DNA from: Streptosporangium violaceochromogenes | GTDB taxonomy: Bacteria > Actinomycetota > Actinomycetes > Streptosporangiales > Streptosporangiaceae | NCBI RefSeq assembly: GCF_014654615.1 | Contig: NZ_BNBB01000007.1 | Span: 1 to 64,000 of the forward strand | Length of the DNA stretch: 64,000 bases | Reading direction: 5' to 3' | Part shown: positions 8,209 to 17,554 of the stretch, in pieces | Position numbering within the stretch: the first letter of the stretch is position 1 | How the letters are laid out: every line of letters starts with the position of its first letter | Made by a program: the position numbers and the translations under genes | The notes under the pieces: model-generated | Databases searched by the model: none | What the model saw: only the letters and a program-made list of their open reading frames with translations | What the model was told of the DNA's origin: nothing

Positions 8209-9459
8209 ATGAGCACCGATACGACCGATCCAACGGCCTCCCGCGGCTCCACGGGGCGGCCGGCGCTGATGCTGGCTCTGGCGACCGTGGGATTCGCGGT
8301 GAACTTCTGGGCCTGGGCGCTGCTCAGCCCGCTGGGCCCGCGGTTCAAGGAACTGCTGGGTCTTTCGGCCTCCCAGCAGGCGCTGCTGGTCGCGGTCCCC
8401 GTGGTCGTCGGCTCGCTGGGCCGCATTCCCGTCGGGGCGCTCACCGACCGGTTCGGCGGCCGGGTGATGTTCCCGCTGATCTCGGCGGCCACCGTCGTCC
8501 CGGTGCTGTTCCTCGGCCTGGCCGGGCAGGGGTCGCCGGCGGCGCTGCTGGTGGGCGGGTTCTTCCTGGGGATCGGCGGGACGGTCTTCGCCGTGGGGGT
8601 GCCCTTCGTCAGCGCGTGGTTCCCGCCCGAGCGCCGCGGCCTGGCCGTCGGCGTCTTCGGCATGGGCATGGGGGGCACGGCGATCAGCGCCCTGACGACG
8701 GTCGGGCTGGTCAGGACCGGCGGTTCGGCGGCCCCGTTCCTGCTCACCGCGGCCGTGCTCGCCCTCTACGCCGTCGTGGCGTGGTTCCTGCTGCGGGACG
8801 CGCCGGGCCGTACGGCGCCGGCCCGGTCGACCGTGGAGCGCCTGGCCGCGGCCGTGCGCCTGCCGATCACCTGGCAGGCGTGCGCGCTGTACGCGGTGGC
8901 GTTCGGCGGGTACGTCGCCTTCTCCGTCTACCTGCCGGTCTACCTGCGGTCGGCGTACGGCCTGGAGCAGGCCGACGCGGCCGGCCGGATGGCCGGATTC
9001 GTGATCCTGGCGGTGGTGATGCGCCCGGTCGGCGGCTGGCTGTCGGACCGGATCGGGGGGGTTGCCGTTCTGGCCGGCGTGTTCACCGTGGTCGCGCTCT
9101 GCGCCGTGGCGCAGGCGTTCACCCCGCCGCTGATGATGGCGGGAACGGTCGCGTTCCTGGCCATGGCCGCGGCGCTCGGCGCCGGCAGCGGGGCCGTCTT
9201 CGCCTTGGTCGCCAAGACGGCCCCGGCTGACAGGGTGGGTTCGGTAACGGGCCTGGTCGGCGCCGCCGGAGGAATGGGCGGGTTCGTGCCGCCGCTGGTG
9301 ATGGGCTTCCTCTACGGGCGGTTCGGCACCTATGGGGCGGGCCTGGCCCTGCTGGCCGGGGTGTCGGTGCTGACGCTGGCGCTGACGGTCACCGCGGTCC
9401 GTTCCACGGCCCGGCGACACCCGGCCGCGCCGAGGGTTCCGGGTCTTTCGGAACCGTAA
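8209..9459 (+). CDS. narK: Nitrate/nitrite MFS transporter (NarK type)
   Basis: A 416-residue, 12-helix major facilitator protein. The start at ATG 8209 places MSTDTTDPTASRG before the first helix (LMLALATVGFAVNFWAWALL). The loop GALTDRFGGRVMFP is the MFS loop 2-3 signature, and glycine-rich helices (GFFLGIGGTVFAVGVPFVSAWFPP, split over TM4-5; and VFALVAKTAPADRVGSVTGL near the end) fit the nitrate/nitrite porter signatures. It lies directly upstream of narGHJI in the same direction, with a DosR-type palindrome beginning two bases after its stop, so it should import nitrate or export nitrite for that enzyme. Confidence 0.88.
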   Translation: MSTDTTDPTASRGSTGRPALMLALATVGFAVNFWAWALLSPLGPRFKELLGLSASQQALLVAVPVVVGSLGRIPVGALTDRFGGRVMFPLISAATVVPVLFLGLAGQGSPAALLVGGFFLGIGGTVFAVGVPFVSAWFPPERRGLAVGVFGMGMGGTAISALTTVGLVRTGGSAAPFLLTAAVLALYAVVAWFLLRDAPGRTAPARSTVERLAAAVRLPITWQACALYAVAFGGYVAFSVYLPVYLRSAYGLEQADAAGRMAGFVILAVVMRPVGGWLSDRIGGVAVLAGVFTVVALCAVAQAFTPPLMMAGTVAFLAMAAALGAGSGAVFALVAKTAPADRVGSVTGLVGAAGGMGGFVPPLVMGFLYGRFGTYGAGLALLAGVSVLTLALTVTAVRSTARRHPAAPRVPGLSEP

Positions 9460-9461
9460 GG

Positions 9462-9475
9462 GGGACCAAAGTCCC
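9462..9475 (+). promoter_or_regulatory. DosR/DevR-type palindrome upstream of narGHJI
   Basis: GGGACCAAAGTCCC is an inverted repeat GGGAC-N4-GTCCC, matching the core of the mycobacterial DosR (DevR) hypoxia box and related actinomycete sites. It sits just after the narK stop and about 190 bases before the narG start. The family knowledge that DosR-type response regulators switch on nitrate respiration genes under low oxygen makes hypoxic induction likely. No DosR gene is visible in this window. Confidence 0.6.
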
Positions 9476-9654
9476 TGATGTCCCCCGGGGGCGGCCGTAA
9501 GGATCGAAACGGCCTGCCGGGCCTCCGGCGCCGGTCCGGATCGGCGGGCGCGGACCGGCCGGACAGGCGCAGGGTTTTTCCATACGGATAACTGGTCATG
9601 AAAGCGCTGATGGCTGGCATGTCCGGTTCGTCGCGTGAGATGGGAGTTATGCGT

Positions 9655-12600
9655 ATGGCGGGTATGGACGGGCCGATCAGCGACGCCCTGCTGAGGCTGG
9701 GCCGGCACCTGCGGCCGGGCACCGTCTCCGGTGACCTGCGGACGCTGCACCAGATCGGCGGACGTCAGGGCGACGTGTTCTACCGCGATCGATGGAGTCA
9801 CGACAAGGTGGTGCGCTCCACCCACGGCGTCAACTGCACCGGCTCGTGCTCCTGGAAGGTGTACGTCAAGGACGGCGTGATCACCTGGGAGGCGCAGCAG
9901 ACCGACTACCCGAGCACGGGCGGCGACCGGCCGGAGTACGAGCCGCGCGGCTGCCCGCGCGGTGCCGCGTTCTCCTGGTACACCTACTCGCCCACCCGGG
10001 TGCGCTTCCCCTACGCCCGGGGCGTGCTGGTGGAGATGTACCGGGAGGCCAGGGCCAGGCTGGGCGATCCGGTCGCCGCCTGGGCAGAGATCACCACAGA
10101 CCAGGACAAACGCCGCCGTTACCAGTCGGCCCGCGGCAAGGGCGGCCTGGTACGCGTCACCTGGGACGAGGCCACCGAGATCATCGCCGCGGCGCACGTG
10201 CACACCATCAAGACCTACGGTCCCGACCGGGTGGCCGGCTTCTCGCCCATCCCGGCCATGTCGATGGCCTCACACGCCGTGGGCGCCAGGTTCGTCTCGC
10301 TGATCGGCGGGGCGATGCTGTCGTTCTACGACTGGTACGCCGACCTGCCGGTAGCCTCCCCGCAGGTGTTCGGAGACCAGACCGACGTCCCGGAGTCGGC
10401 CGACTGGTGGGATGCCGCCTACCTGATGCTGTGGGGCTCGAACGTGCCCGTCACCCGCACGCCCGACGCCCACTACATGGCCGAGGCCCGCTACCGGGGC
10501 CAGAAGGTGGTCGTGCTCTCACCCGACTACAACGACGCCGCCAAATTCGCCGACGAGTGGCTGGCCCCGCACCCGGGCACCGACGGTGCCCTGGCCATGG
10601 CCATGGGACACGTGATCCTCAAGGAGTTCTTCGTCGACCGGCCGACGGCGTGCTTCACCGACTACGTCAAGCGCTTCACCGACCTGCCGTTCCTGGTACG
10701 GCTGCGTGAGCGCGACGGCGGCGTGTACGTGCCGGACAAGTTCCTCACCGCGGCCGATCTCGGCCAGGACGGGCGGGAGGCGGCGTTCAGCACGGTCCTG
10801 CTGGACGCGCGGACCGGCGAGCCGGTCGTGCCCAACGGCTCGCTCGGCTTCCGCTACTCCGAGGGGGGGAGGGGCCGATGGAACCTCGACCTCGGCGAGG
10901 TGGACCCGGCCCTGACGGCGTCCGGTGAACGGGCCGTGACCGTCGCCCTTCCCCGGTTCGACGGTGACGGCCCCGGCGTGCTGGAGCGCGGCGTCCCGGT
11001 CCGGCGGGTCGGCGGCCACCTGGTCACCACGGTGTACGACCTGATGCTCGCCCAGTACGGCGTGGCCCGCGACGGGCTGCCGGGCCGGTGGCCGTCCGGC
11101 TACGACGACGCCGCCGAGCCGTACACTCCCGCCTGGCAGGAGGGGATCACCTCCGTCCCGGCCGCCGCCGCGGCCCGCATCGCCCGGGAGTTCGCCCGCA
11201 ACGCCGAGGAGTCCGGCGGCCGATCCATGATCATTATGGGGGCGGGGACGAACCACTGGTTCCACTCCGACACGATCTACCGTTCCTTCCTGGCGCTGAC
11301 CACGCTGACCGGCTGCCAGGGCGTCAACGGCGGTGGCTGGGCGCACTACGTCGGCCAGGAGAAGTGCAGGCCGGTCACCGGGTGGGCACAGCTCGCCTTC
11401 GGCCTGGACTGGTCGCGCCCGCCCCGCCAGATGATCGGCACCGCCTTCTGGTACCTGCACACCGACCAGTGGCGCTACGACACCTACTCGGCCGACGTGG
11501 TCTCCTCTCCGCTCGGCGAGGGCGCGTTCGCGGGGAAGGCCACCGCCGACCTGCTGTCGGTCTCTGCGAGGCTGGGCTGGATGCCGTCGTACCCGACGTT
11601 CGACCGCAACCCGCTCGACCTGGCCGACGAGGCCGCCGCCGCGGGCGTGGAGACGGGGCCGTACGTGGCCGGGCAGGTCGCCGAGGGGCGGCTCGGATTC
11701 GCCTGCGAGGATCCCGACGCGCCCGCCAACTGGCCGCGCGTGCTGACCGTGTGGCGGGCCAACCTGCTCGGCTCCTCGGCCAAGGGCAACGAGTACTTCC
11801 TGCGCCATCTGCTGGGCACCGACTCGGCCGTACGGGCCGAGGAGGCCGCGCCGGGGCAGCGGCCCGCCGGCATGGCCTGGCCCGAGGAGGCGCCGCGGGG
11901 CAAACTCGACCTGCTGCTGTCGCTGGACTTCCGGATGACCTCCACCACGTTGTTCTCCGACATCGTGCTGCCGGCCGCCACCTGGTACGAGAAACACGAC
12001 CTGTCGTCCACCGACATGCACCCGTTCGTGCACGCCTTCACCCCGGCGATCGACCCGCCCTGGCAGACCCGCACCGACTTCGCCGCCTTCCACGCCATCG
12101 CCCGCGCCTTCAGCGACCTCGCGCGGACCCACCTGGGCACCCGCCGGGACGTGGTGGCCGTCCCGCTGCTGCACGACACGCCCGACGAGCTGGCCACCCC
12201 GCACGGGAGGGTGCGCGACTGGCGCGGCACCGGACGGCCCCCCGTGCCCGGCCACGACTTCCCCAAGATCGTTGTGGTGGAGCGCGACTACGGCGCGGTC
12301 GCCGAGAAGATGGCCGCCCTCGGCCCGCTGCTGGAGCGGCTCGGCGCCACCACCAAGGGACTCACCTACGACGTCTCCGGCGAGATCGGACGGCTCGGCC
12401 GGATGAACGGCGTCACCGAGGACGGCCGGCCCTCCCTGGCCACGGACGTGGCCATGTGCGAGGCGATCCTCGCCCTGTCCGGCACCACCAACGGGCATCT
12501 GGCCGCCCAGGGATTCGCCACGCTGGGCCGCCGGACCGGGACCTCCTTCGAGGGGCTGGCCGACGAGCACCGGCAGATCACCTTCGCCGACACCCAGGCC

Positions 12601-13299
12601 CGCCCCGTTCCGGTGATCACTTCGCCGGAGTGGTCGGGCAGCGAGACCGGAGGGCGGCGCTACTCGGCGTTCACCGTCAACGTCGAGCACCGCAAACCCT
12701 GGCACACCCTCACCGGGCGCCAGCACTTCTACCTCGACCACGACTGGATCCACGAGGCCGGCGAGGCGCTGCCGGTCTACCGGCCGCCGCTCAACATGAC
12801 CGCGATGTTCGGCGAGCCCGGCATCGGCGACGGGGGAGAGGACGGGATCACGGTGCGTTATCTCACCCCGCACTCCAAGTGGTCCATCCACTCCGAGTAC
12901 CAGGACAACCTGCTCATGCTGACGCTGTCGCGCGGCGGGCCGACCATCTGGATGAGTCCGGCCGACGCGGCCAAGGTGAGGATCGCCGACAACGACTGGG
13001 TGGAGGCGGTCAACCGCAACGGCGTCGTCGTGGCCCGCGCGGTCGTCTCACACCGCATGCCCGAGGGCACCGTGTACATGTACCACGCCCAGGAGCGCGT
13101 CGTGGACGTGCCCAAGAGCGAGGCCTCCGGACGGCGCGGCGGCATCCACAACTCGCTCACCCGGCTGCTGGTCAAACCCACCCACCTCATCGGCGGGTAC
13201 GCCCAGCTGAGCTTCGCCTTCAACTACCTCGGGCCCACCGGCAACCAGCGCGACGAGGTCACCGTGATCCGCCGCCGTTCTCAGGAGGTCGACTACTGA
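9655..13299 (+). CDS. narG: Respiratory nitrate reductase alpha subunit
   Basis: About 1214 residues, the usual NarG size. It reduces nitrate to nitrite at a bis-MGD molybdenum centre on the cytoplasmic face. The N-terminal cluster ligands are seen in STHGVNCTGSCSWKVYVKDG and YEPRGCPRGAAFSW (HxxxCxxxC...C, the His-ligated [4Fe-4S] FS0). SFYDWYADLPVASPQ corresponds to the segment that carries the Mo-ligating Asp in E. coli NarG. Other landmarks are QTDVPESADWWD, GTDGALAMAMGHVIL and SKWSIHSEYQDNLLMLTLSR. No Tat signal is seen. I start at ATG 9655 because TGGGAG lies 8 bases upstream and MAGMDGPISDALLRLG matches actinomycete NarG; in-frame ATGs occur back to 9598. The stop overlaps narH (TGATG). 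Confidence 0.95.
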   Translation: MAGMDGPISDALLRLGRHLRPGTVSGDLRTLHQIGGRQGDVFYRDRWSHDKVVRSTHGVNCTGSCSWKVYVKDGVITWEAQQTDYPSTGGDRPEYEPRGCPRGAAFSWYTYSPTRVRFPYARGVLVEMYREARARLGDPVAAWAEITTDQDKRRRYQSARGKGGLVRVTWDEATEIIAAAHVHTIKTYGPDRVAGFSPIPAMSMASHAVGARFVSLIGGAMLSFYDWYADLPVASPQVFGDQTDVPESADWWDAAYLMLWGSNVPVTRTPDAHYMAEARYRGQKVVVLSPDYNDAAKFADEWLAPHPGTDGALAMAMGHVILKEFFVDRPTACFTDYVKRFTDLPFLVRLRERDGGVYVPDKFLTAADLGQDGREAAFSTVLLDARTGEPVVPNGSLGFRYSEGGRGRWNLDLGEVDPALTASGERAVTVALPRFDGDGPGVLERGVPVRRVGGHLVTTVYDLMLAQYGVARDGLPGRWPSGYDDAAEPYTPAWQEGITSVPAAAAARIAREFARNAEESGGRSMIIMGAGTNHWFHSDTIYRSFLALTTLTGCQGVNGGGWAHYVGQEKCRPVTGWAQLAFGLDWSRPPRQMIGTAFWYLHTDQWRYDTYSADVVSSPLGEGAFAGKATADLLSVSARLGWMPSYPTFDRNPLDLADEAAAAGVETGPYVAGQVAEGRLGFACEDPDAPANWPRVLTVWRANLLGSSAKGNEYFLRHLLGTDSAVRAEEAAPGQRPAGMAWPEEAPRGKLDLLLSLDFRMTSTTLFSDIVLPAATWYEKHDLSSTDMHPFVHAFTPAIDPPWQTRTDFAAFHAIARAFSDLARTHLGTRRDVVAVPLLHDTPDELATPHGRVRDWRGTGRPPVPGHDFPKIVVVERDYGAVAEKMAALGPLLERLGATTKGLTYDVSGEIGRLGRMNGVTEDGRPSLATDVAMCEAILALSGTTNGHLAAQGFATLGRRTGTSFEGLADEHRQITFADTQARPVPVITSPEWSGSETGGRRYSAFTVNVEHRKPWHTLTGRQHFYLDHDWIHEAGEALPVYRPPLNMTAMFGEPGIGDGGEDGITVRYLTPHSKWSIHSEYQDNLLMLTLSRGGPTIWMSPADAAKVRIADNDWVEAVNRNGVVVARAVVSHRMPEGTVYMYHAQERVVDVPKSEASGRRGGIHNSLTRLLVKPTHLIGGYAQLSFAFNYLGPTGNQRDEVTVIRRRSQEVDY

Positions 13300-14954
13300 T
13301 GCGGATCATGGCGCAGCTGGCCATGGTGATGAACCTGGACAAGTGCATCGGCTGTCACACCTGCTCGGTGACCTGCAAACAGGCCTGGACCAACCGGGCC
13401 GGCACCGAGTACGTCTGGTTCAACAACGTCGAGACCCGCCCCGGCCAGGGCTACCCCCGCACCTACCAGGACCAGGACCGCTGGAAGGGAGGCTGGGAGC
13501 TCAACCGGCGCGGCCGGCTCCGGCTCAGGGCCGGCGGGCGGGTGAGGAAACTGCTCACCATCTTCGCCAACCCGCTCATGCCCTCCCTCCAGGACTACTA
13601 CGAGCCCTGGACCTACGACTACGACCGGCTCTTCTCCGCCCCCGCCACCGAGGACACGCCGGTCGCCCGGCCCCGGTCGCTCATCAGCGGCCGGAACACG
13701 AAGATCACCTGGAGCGCCAACTGGGACGACAACCTGGCCGGCGCCCCCGAGCTGGCCCCCTCCGACCCGGTGCTGCGCAAACTGTCGGGCCAGGTGAGGC
13801 TGGAGTTCGAGCGGGCCTTCATGTTCTACCTGCCGCGCATCTGCGAGCACTGCCTCAACCCCTCCTGCGTGGCCTCCTGCCCGTCCGGCGCGATGTACAA
13901 GCGCTCCGAGGACGGCATCGTGCTGGTGGACCAGGACCGCTGCCGGGGCTGGCGGATGTGCGTGACCGGCTGCCCGTACAAGAAGGTGTACTTCAACCAC
14001 CGCACCGGCAAGGCCGAGAAGTGCACGTTCTGCTACCCCCGGGTGGAGGTCGGCATCCCCACCGTGTGCTCGGAGACCTGTGTCGGCCGGTTGCGCTACA
14101 TCGGCCTCCTCCTCTACGACGCCGACCGCGTCGCCGAGGCCGCCTCCGTCCCGGACGAGAGGGATCTGTACGAGGCGCACAGGAACGTCCTGCTGGACCC
14201 GCACGACCCCGAGGTGATCGCCGCCGCCCGTGCCGAGGGCATCCCCGAGGACTGGCTGGAGGCGGCGCGGAACTCCCCGATCCACAAGCTGATCTTCGAG
14301 TACGGCGTGGCGCTGCCGCTGCACCCGGAGTACCGCACGATGCCGATGGTCTGGTACATCCCGCCGCTGTCGCCCGTGGTGGACGTGCTGGCCGGCACCG
14401 GACACGACGGCGAGGACGCGGGCAACCTCTTCGGCGCGATCGACGCCCTGCGCATCCCGGTCGGCTACCTGGCCGAGCTGTTCACCGCCGGCGACCCCGA
14501 GCCGGTGCGGGCCGTGCTGCGCCGTCTGGCCGCCATGCGCTCCTACATGCGCCGCCTCAACCTCGGCCGGCCCCCCGACGAGTCGATCGCCGCCGCCGTG
14601 GGGATGAGCGGTGCCCAGGTCGAGGGCATGCACCGGCTGCTCGCCCTCGCGCCCTACGGCGAGCGGTACGTCATCCCCAAGGCCCACGCCGAACAGGGCG
14701 GGCGGCTGGAGGAGTCGGCCACCGGCTGCAGCCTCGACTACGAGGGCGGCCCCGGCATGGGCGGCCCGTTCGGTGAGGCCTCCGGCCGGCCCGCCCCCGT
14801 GGCCGTGGAGAACTTCCACGCGCTGCGCCGGCGGCAGACCGGCGACGACCTGGGGGACACCGGCGGGCCGCGCGGCCGGGTGAACCTCCTCAACTGGGAC
14901 GGCAAGGGCATCCCCGACGGGCTGTTCCCCCGCAGAGACCGGGAGGAATCATGA
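13299..14954 (+). CDS. narH: Respiratory nitrate reductase beta subunit
   Basis: A 551-residue electron-transfer subunit carrying four Fe-S clusters. The Cys groups are CIGCHTCSVTCK (residues about 16-27), CEHCLNPSCVASCP, CRGWRMCVTGCPYKK and CTFCYPRVEVG...CSETCVGR. The Trp in CRGWRMC replaces one Cys, as in E. coli NarH, making that cluster [3Fe-4S]. It passes electrons from NarI haems to NarG. The ATG (13299) overlaps the narG stop by one base (TGATG) and TCAGGAGGTC precedes it, so the two are translationally coupled. The C-terminal 60 residues are conserved NarH tail (NLLNWDGKGIPDGLFP). Confidence 0.95.
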   Translation: MRIMAQLAMVMNLDKCIGCHTCSVTCKQAWTNRAGTEYVWFNNVETRPGQGYPRTYQDQDRWKGGWELNRRGRLRLRAGGRVRKLLTIFANPLMPSLQDYYEPWTYDYDRLFSAPATEDTPVARPRSLISGRNTKITWSANWDDNLAGAPELAPSDPVLRKLSGQVRLEFERAFMFYLPRICEHCLNPSCVASCPSGAMYKRSEDGIVLVDQDRCRGWRMCVTGCPYKKVYFNHRTGKAEKCTFCYPRVEVGIPTVCSETCVGRLRYIGLLLYDADRVAEAASVPDERDLYEAHRNVLLDPHDPEVIAAARAEGIPEDWLEAARNSPIHKLIFEYGVALPLHPEYRTMPMVWYIPPLSPVVDVLAGTGHDGEDAGNLFGAIDALRIPVGYLAELFTAGDPEPVRAVLRRLAAMRSYMRRLNLGRPPDESIAAAVGMSGAQVEGMHRLLALAPYGERYVIPKAHAEQGGRLEESATGCSLDYEGGPGMGGPFGEASGRPAPVAVENFHALRRRQTGDDLGDTGGPRGRVNLLNWDGKGIPDGLFPRRDREES

Positions 14955-15577
14955 CTGCTCCGGGTGAGGGCCGGCTGCGCACCGCCCACATGGTGGCGTC
15001 GGTGCTGCTCGGCTACCCCGACGACCGGCTGTACGGCGCCCGGCGGGCGCTGGAGGAGGCGGTGGGCACGCTGCCCGCCGGGGAGGTCCGCGACCGCCTG
15101 GCCGCCTTCCTCCGCCACGTCGCGGTCACCCCACAGGCGGCCCTGGCCGCCCACTACGTGGCGACCTTCGACCTCAAACGACGGTGCTGCCCGTACCTGA
15201 CCTACTACGCCTACGGCGACACCCGCAAGCGCGGCGCCGCCCTGCTGCGCTTCAAGCACGCCCTGCGCGCCGCGGGCTTCGAACTCGCCGACGGCGAATT
15301 GCCCGACCATCTGGCGGTGGTGTGCGAGCTGTCGGCCCGCGGCGCCGTGCACGAAGCCGGGCGCCTGCTGCGGGAACACCGGCCGGGCCTGGAACTGCTG
15401 CGCACGGCGCTGGAGGACGAGCGCTCGCCGTACGCCGGAGTGGTGGCCGCCGTGGCGGCCACCCTGCCCCCGGCCGGCCGGCGTGCCAGGGAGGCCGCGC
15501 TGCGGCTGGCGGCCGAGGGGCCGCCGGCCGAGGAGGTCGGGCTGGAACCCTACGCCGTCATGGAGGCGTCCCGGTGA
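14951..15577 (+). CDS. narJ: Nitrate reductase molybdenum cofactor assembly chaperone
   Basis: A 208-residue all-helical TorD/NarJ-type chaperone. Recognisable family segments are LLGYPDDRLYGARRALEEAV near the N-terminus, HYVATFDLKRRCCPYLTYYA (about residues 66-85) and YGDTRKRGAALLRFKHAL. It binds apo-NarG and helps insert the molybdenum cofactor and FS0 before membrane docking; it is not part of the final enzyme. The ATG overlaps the narH stop by four bases (ATGA), and GGGAGGAATC precedes it. Confidence 0.93.
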   Translation: MTAPGEGRLRTAHMVASVLLGYPDDRLYGARRALEEAVGTLPAGEVRDRLAAFLRHVAVTPQAALAAHYVATFDLKRRCCPYLTYYAYGDTRKRGAALLRFKHALRAAGFELADGELPDHLAVVCELSARGAVHEAGRLLREHRPGLELLRTALEDERSPYAGVVAAVAATLPPAGRRAREAALRLAAEGPPAEEVGLEPYAVMEASR

Positions 15578-16290
15578 ACGCCCTCGACATCCTGCTGTGG
15601 GTGGCGGCGCCGTACGTGGCGCTCACCGCGTTCGTGCTCGGGCACATCTGGCGCTACCGCTACGACAAGTTCGGCTGGACCACCCGCTCGTCGCAGATGT
15701 ACGAGTCGCGGCTGCTGCGCGTCGGCAGCCCCCTGTTCCACTTCGGCATCCTGGTCGTGATCCTCGGCCACGTCGGCGGGCTCGTGATCCCCAAGTCGTG
15801 GACCGAGGCGGTGGGCGTCGGCGAGGAGGTCTATCACCTGGTGGCCGTGGTGCTCGGTACGGTCGCGGGCGTGTGCACGCTCGCCGGCCTGGCGATTCTC
15901 GTCTATCGCCGCCGCACCGTCGGGCCGGTGTTCACCGCCACCACCCGCAACGACAAGCTCATGTACGTGCTGCTGGCCGCCACCATCGTGCTCGGCCTGG
16001 CGGCGACGGTCGTCGCGAACGTCGTCGGCGGCGGCTACGACTACCGCGCCACCGTCTCCCCCTGGTTCCGGTCGATCTTCCTCCTCCGCCCGGACCCGGA
16101 GCCGATGGCCGGCGCGCCCATCCTGTTCCGGCTGCACGCCCTCAGCGCGCTGCTGCTGTTCGCCGTCTGGCCGTTCACCCGGCTGGTGCACATGCTGACC
16201 GCGCCCGTCGGCTACCTGACCCGCCCCTATGTGATCTACCGCAGCCGCGACGAACGGCCGGCCGGGGAACCGCCCCGGGCCTGGCGGTAG
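15574..16290 (+). CDS. narI: Respiratory nitrate reductase gamma subunit (cytochrome b)
   Basis: A 238-residue membrane cytochrome b with five predicted helices. The haem-ligand histidines lie in FHFGILVVILGHVGGLV (TM2) and in RLHALSALLLFAVWPFTRLVH (TM5). HIWRYRYDKFGWTTRSSQMYE is the conserved first cytoplasmic loop. It oxidises menaquinol and feeds NarH. GTG 15574 overlaps the narJ stop by four bases (GTGA), which fixes the start. The gene ends the narGHJI operon proper; the next gene begins only 25 bases later. Confidence 0.93.
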   Translation: MNALDILLWVAAPYVALTAFVLGHIWRYRYDKFGWTTRSSQMYESRLLRVGSPLFHFGILVVILGHVGGLVIPKSWTEAVGVGEEVYHLVAVVLGTVAGVCTLAGLAILVYRRRTVGPVFTATTRNDKLMYVLLAATIVLGLAATVVANVVGGGYDYRATVSPWFRSIFLLRPDPEPMAGAPILFRLHALSALLLFAVWPFTRLVHMLTAPVGYLTRPYVIYRSRDERPAGEPPRAWR

Positions 16291-16315
16291 ACCTCGCCCC
16301 CCGGGAGACAGACAC

Positions 16316-17014
16316 GTGATCGACGAGCTGCTGCCCCCGGCCGTCTCGGCCTGTGAGGCGTTCGAGGACGCCTCGGACCCGGAGCTCTTCCCCGAGGAGG
16401 AGCGGCTGGTGGCCCGCGCCGTGCGGAAACGCCGGCAGGAGTTCGCCACGGTACGGATGTGTGCCCGCAGGGCGCTGGCCGGGATCGGAGTGGCCCCGCT
16501 GCCGCTGTTGCACGGCGCCCGGGGGGCACCGGTCTGGCCCGAGGCGGTCGTGGGCAGCATGACGCACTGCGCCGGATATCGGGCGGCGGCCGTCGCGTGG
16601 TCGCGGGACGTCCTGACGATCGGGCTGGACGCGGAGGTCAACCGTCCTCTGCCGAGCCGAGGTGTCCTGGAGACGGTCACGGTCGCGGAGGAGCGCGCCC
16701 GGCTCACCTCACTGGCGGGCCGCAGGCCGGACGTCCACTGGGACCGCCTGGTGTTCAGCGCCAAGGAGAGCGTGTACAAGGCGTGGTTTCCGCTGACAGG
16801 GCGGTGGCTGGGATTCGATGAGGCGGAGATCCACATCGACCCCGGCACCGGGACGTTCACCGCGGCTCTGCGGGTGCCCGGGCCGGTCGCCGGCGGATCC
16901 AGGCTTACGGGATTCACCGGAGGCTGGCTGGCCCGTGACGGGCTGCTGGTCACGGCCGTCACGGTTTCCCCGCCGCTTCCCGCCGCTTCCCGCCGAAGGC
17001 GCGGGGGCGCCTGA
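16316..17014 (+). CDS. 4'-phosphopantetheinyl transferase, EntD/Sfp type
   Basis: A 232-residue transferase that moves phosphopantetheine from CoA to a carrier-protein serine. The Mg-binding Asp and Glu are in TIGLDAEVNRPLP and the second signature is FSAKESVYKAWF (about residues 148-160). An Arg/His-rich N-terminal CoA-binding half (KRRQEFATVRMCARRAL) fits the EntD branch. GTG 16316 has GGGAGACAG ahead. It lies 25 bases after narI and could be read through with the nitrate operon, which is odd. A free-standing carrier protein is encoded about 6 kb away (23186), so it is a plausible activator for that locus. Confidence 0.88.
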   Translation: MIDELLPPAVSACEAFEDASDPELFPEEERLVARAVRKRRQEFATVRMCARRALAGIGVAPLPLLHGARGAPVWPEAVVGSMTHCAGYRAAAVAWSRDVLTIGLDAEVNRPLPSRGVLETVTVAEERARLTSLAGRRPDVHWDRLVFSAKESVYKAWFPLTGRWLGFDEAEIHIDPGTGTFTAALRVPGPVAGGSRLTGFTGGWLARDGLLVTAVTVSPPLPAASRRRRGGA

Positions 17015-17157
17015 CGAGAGGCGGGAGCGGCCCGGACCCGCACGACGGCGCTGAGACGGTGTGGATTCCCTGACCCCATTGGGGATACATTGGCTGGGCC
17101 GGTCCTTGCCTTCAACAGCGAGGGGTCGCGACCGGCCTTGACGGAGTGGGTCACCCC

Positions 17158-17547
17158 ATGCATCCAGATGTTCCCGTTACCCCCCCTGCCGGGGGCCGGC
17201 CGTTACCCTCCGTTTCCGAGGTAAGTGATCAGTCCGGCCTGGTGCGGATCGCCCTGCGCGGCGAAGTCGACACCTGCACCGCCGACGGCCTGCACCGGTC
17301 GGTCGCCGACGTGCTGCGCCGTCAGCGGTCGGCCGACGTCGTGGTCGACCTGGCCGGCGTCACGTTTCTCGACGCGCGCGGCATCCGCATGCTGCTGCTG
17401 TGCCAGACCGACGCCGCCCGGATGGAGTGCCGTCTCACGCTGGCCAACCCCCGCCCCATAGTGCGCAGGATCTTGAGCGTCGTCGGCCTGCTGGAGACCT
17501 TCGGGCTTTCCGCGCGATCCATGGTGCCGCCGCAGCGGAGCCGGTAG
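17158..17547 (+). CDS. STAS-domain anti-sigma factor antagonist-like protein
   Basis: A 129-residue SpoIIAA/RsbV-type STAS domain. RIALRGEVDTCTADGLHRSV is the first strand-helix and VVDLAGVTFLDARGIRML the switch loop. In active antagonists the residue after the Asp is the phosphorylated Ser/Thr; here it is Ala (FLDARG). The protein may thus be locked in the unphosphorylated, sigma-releasing state or serve another role. A GTG at 17146 is an alternative start; I prefer ATG 17158. It is followed by a strong bidirectional terminator and faces a GAF-ANTAR gene. Confidence 0.8.
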   Translation: MHPDVPVTPPAGGRPLPSVSEVSDQSGLVRIALRGEVDTCTADGLHRSVADVLRRQRSADVVVDLAGVTFLDARGIRMLLLCQTDAARMECRLTLANPRPIVRRILSVVGLLETFGLSARSMVPPQRSR

Positions 17548-17554
17548 ACATGCC

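Noticed and set aside
10519..12891. Long minus-strand frame inside narG
   Set aside because: Antisense shadow of a conserved gene; composition is Gly/Arg/His-rich with no motif.
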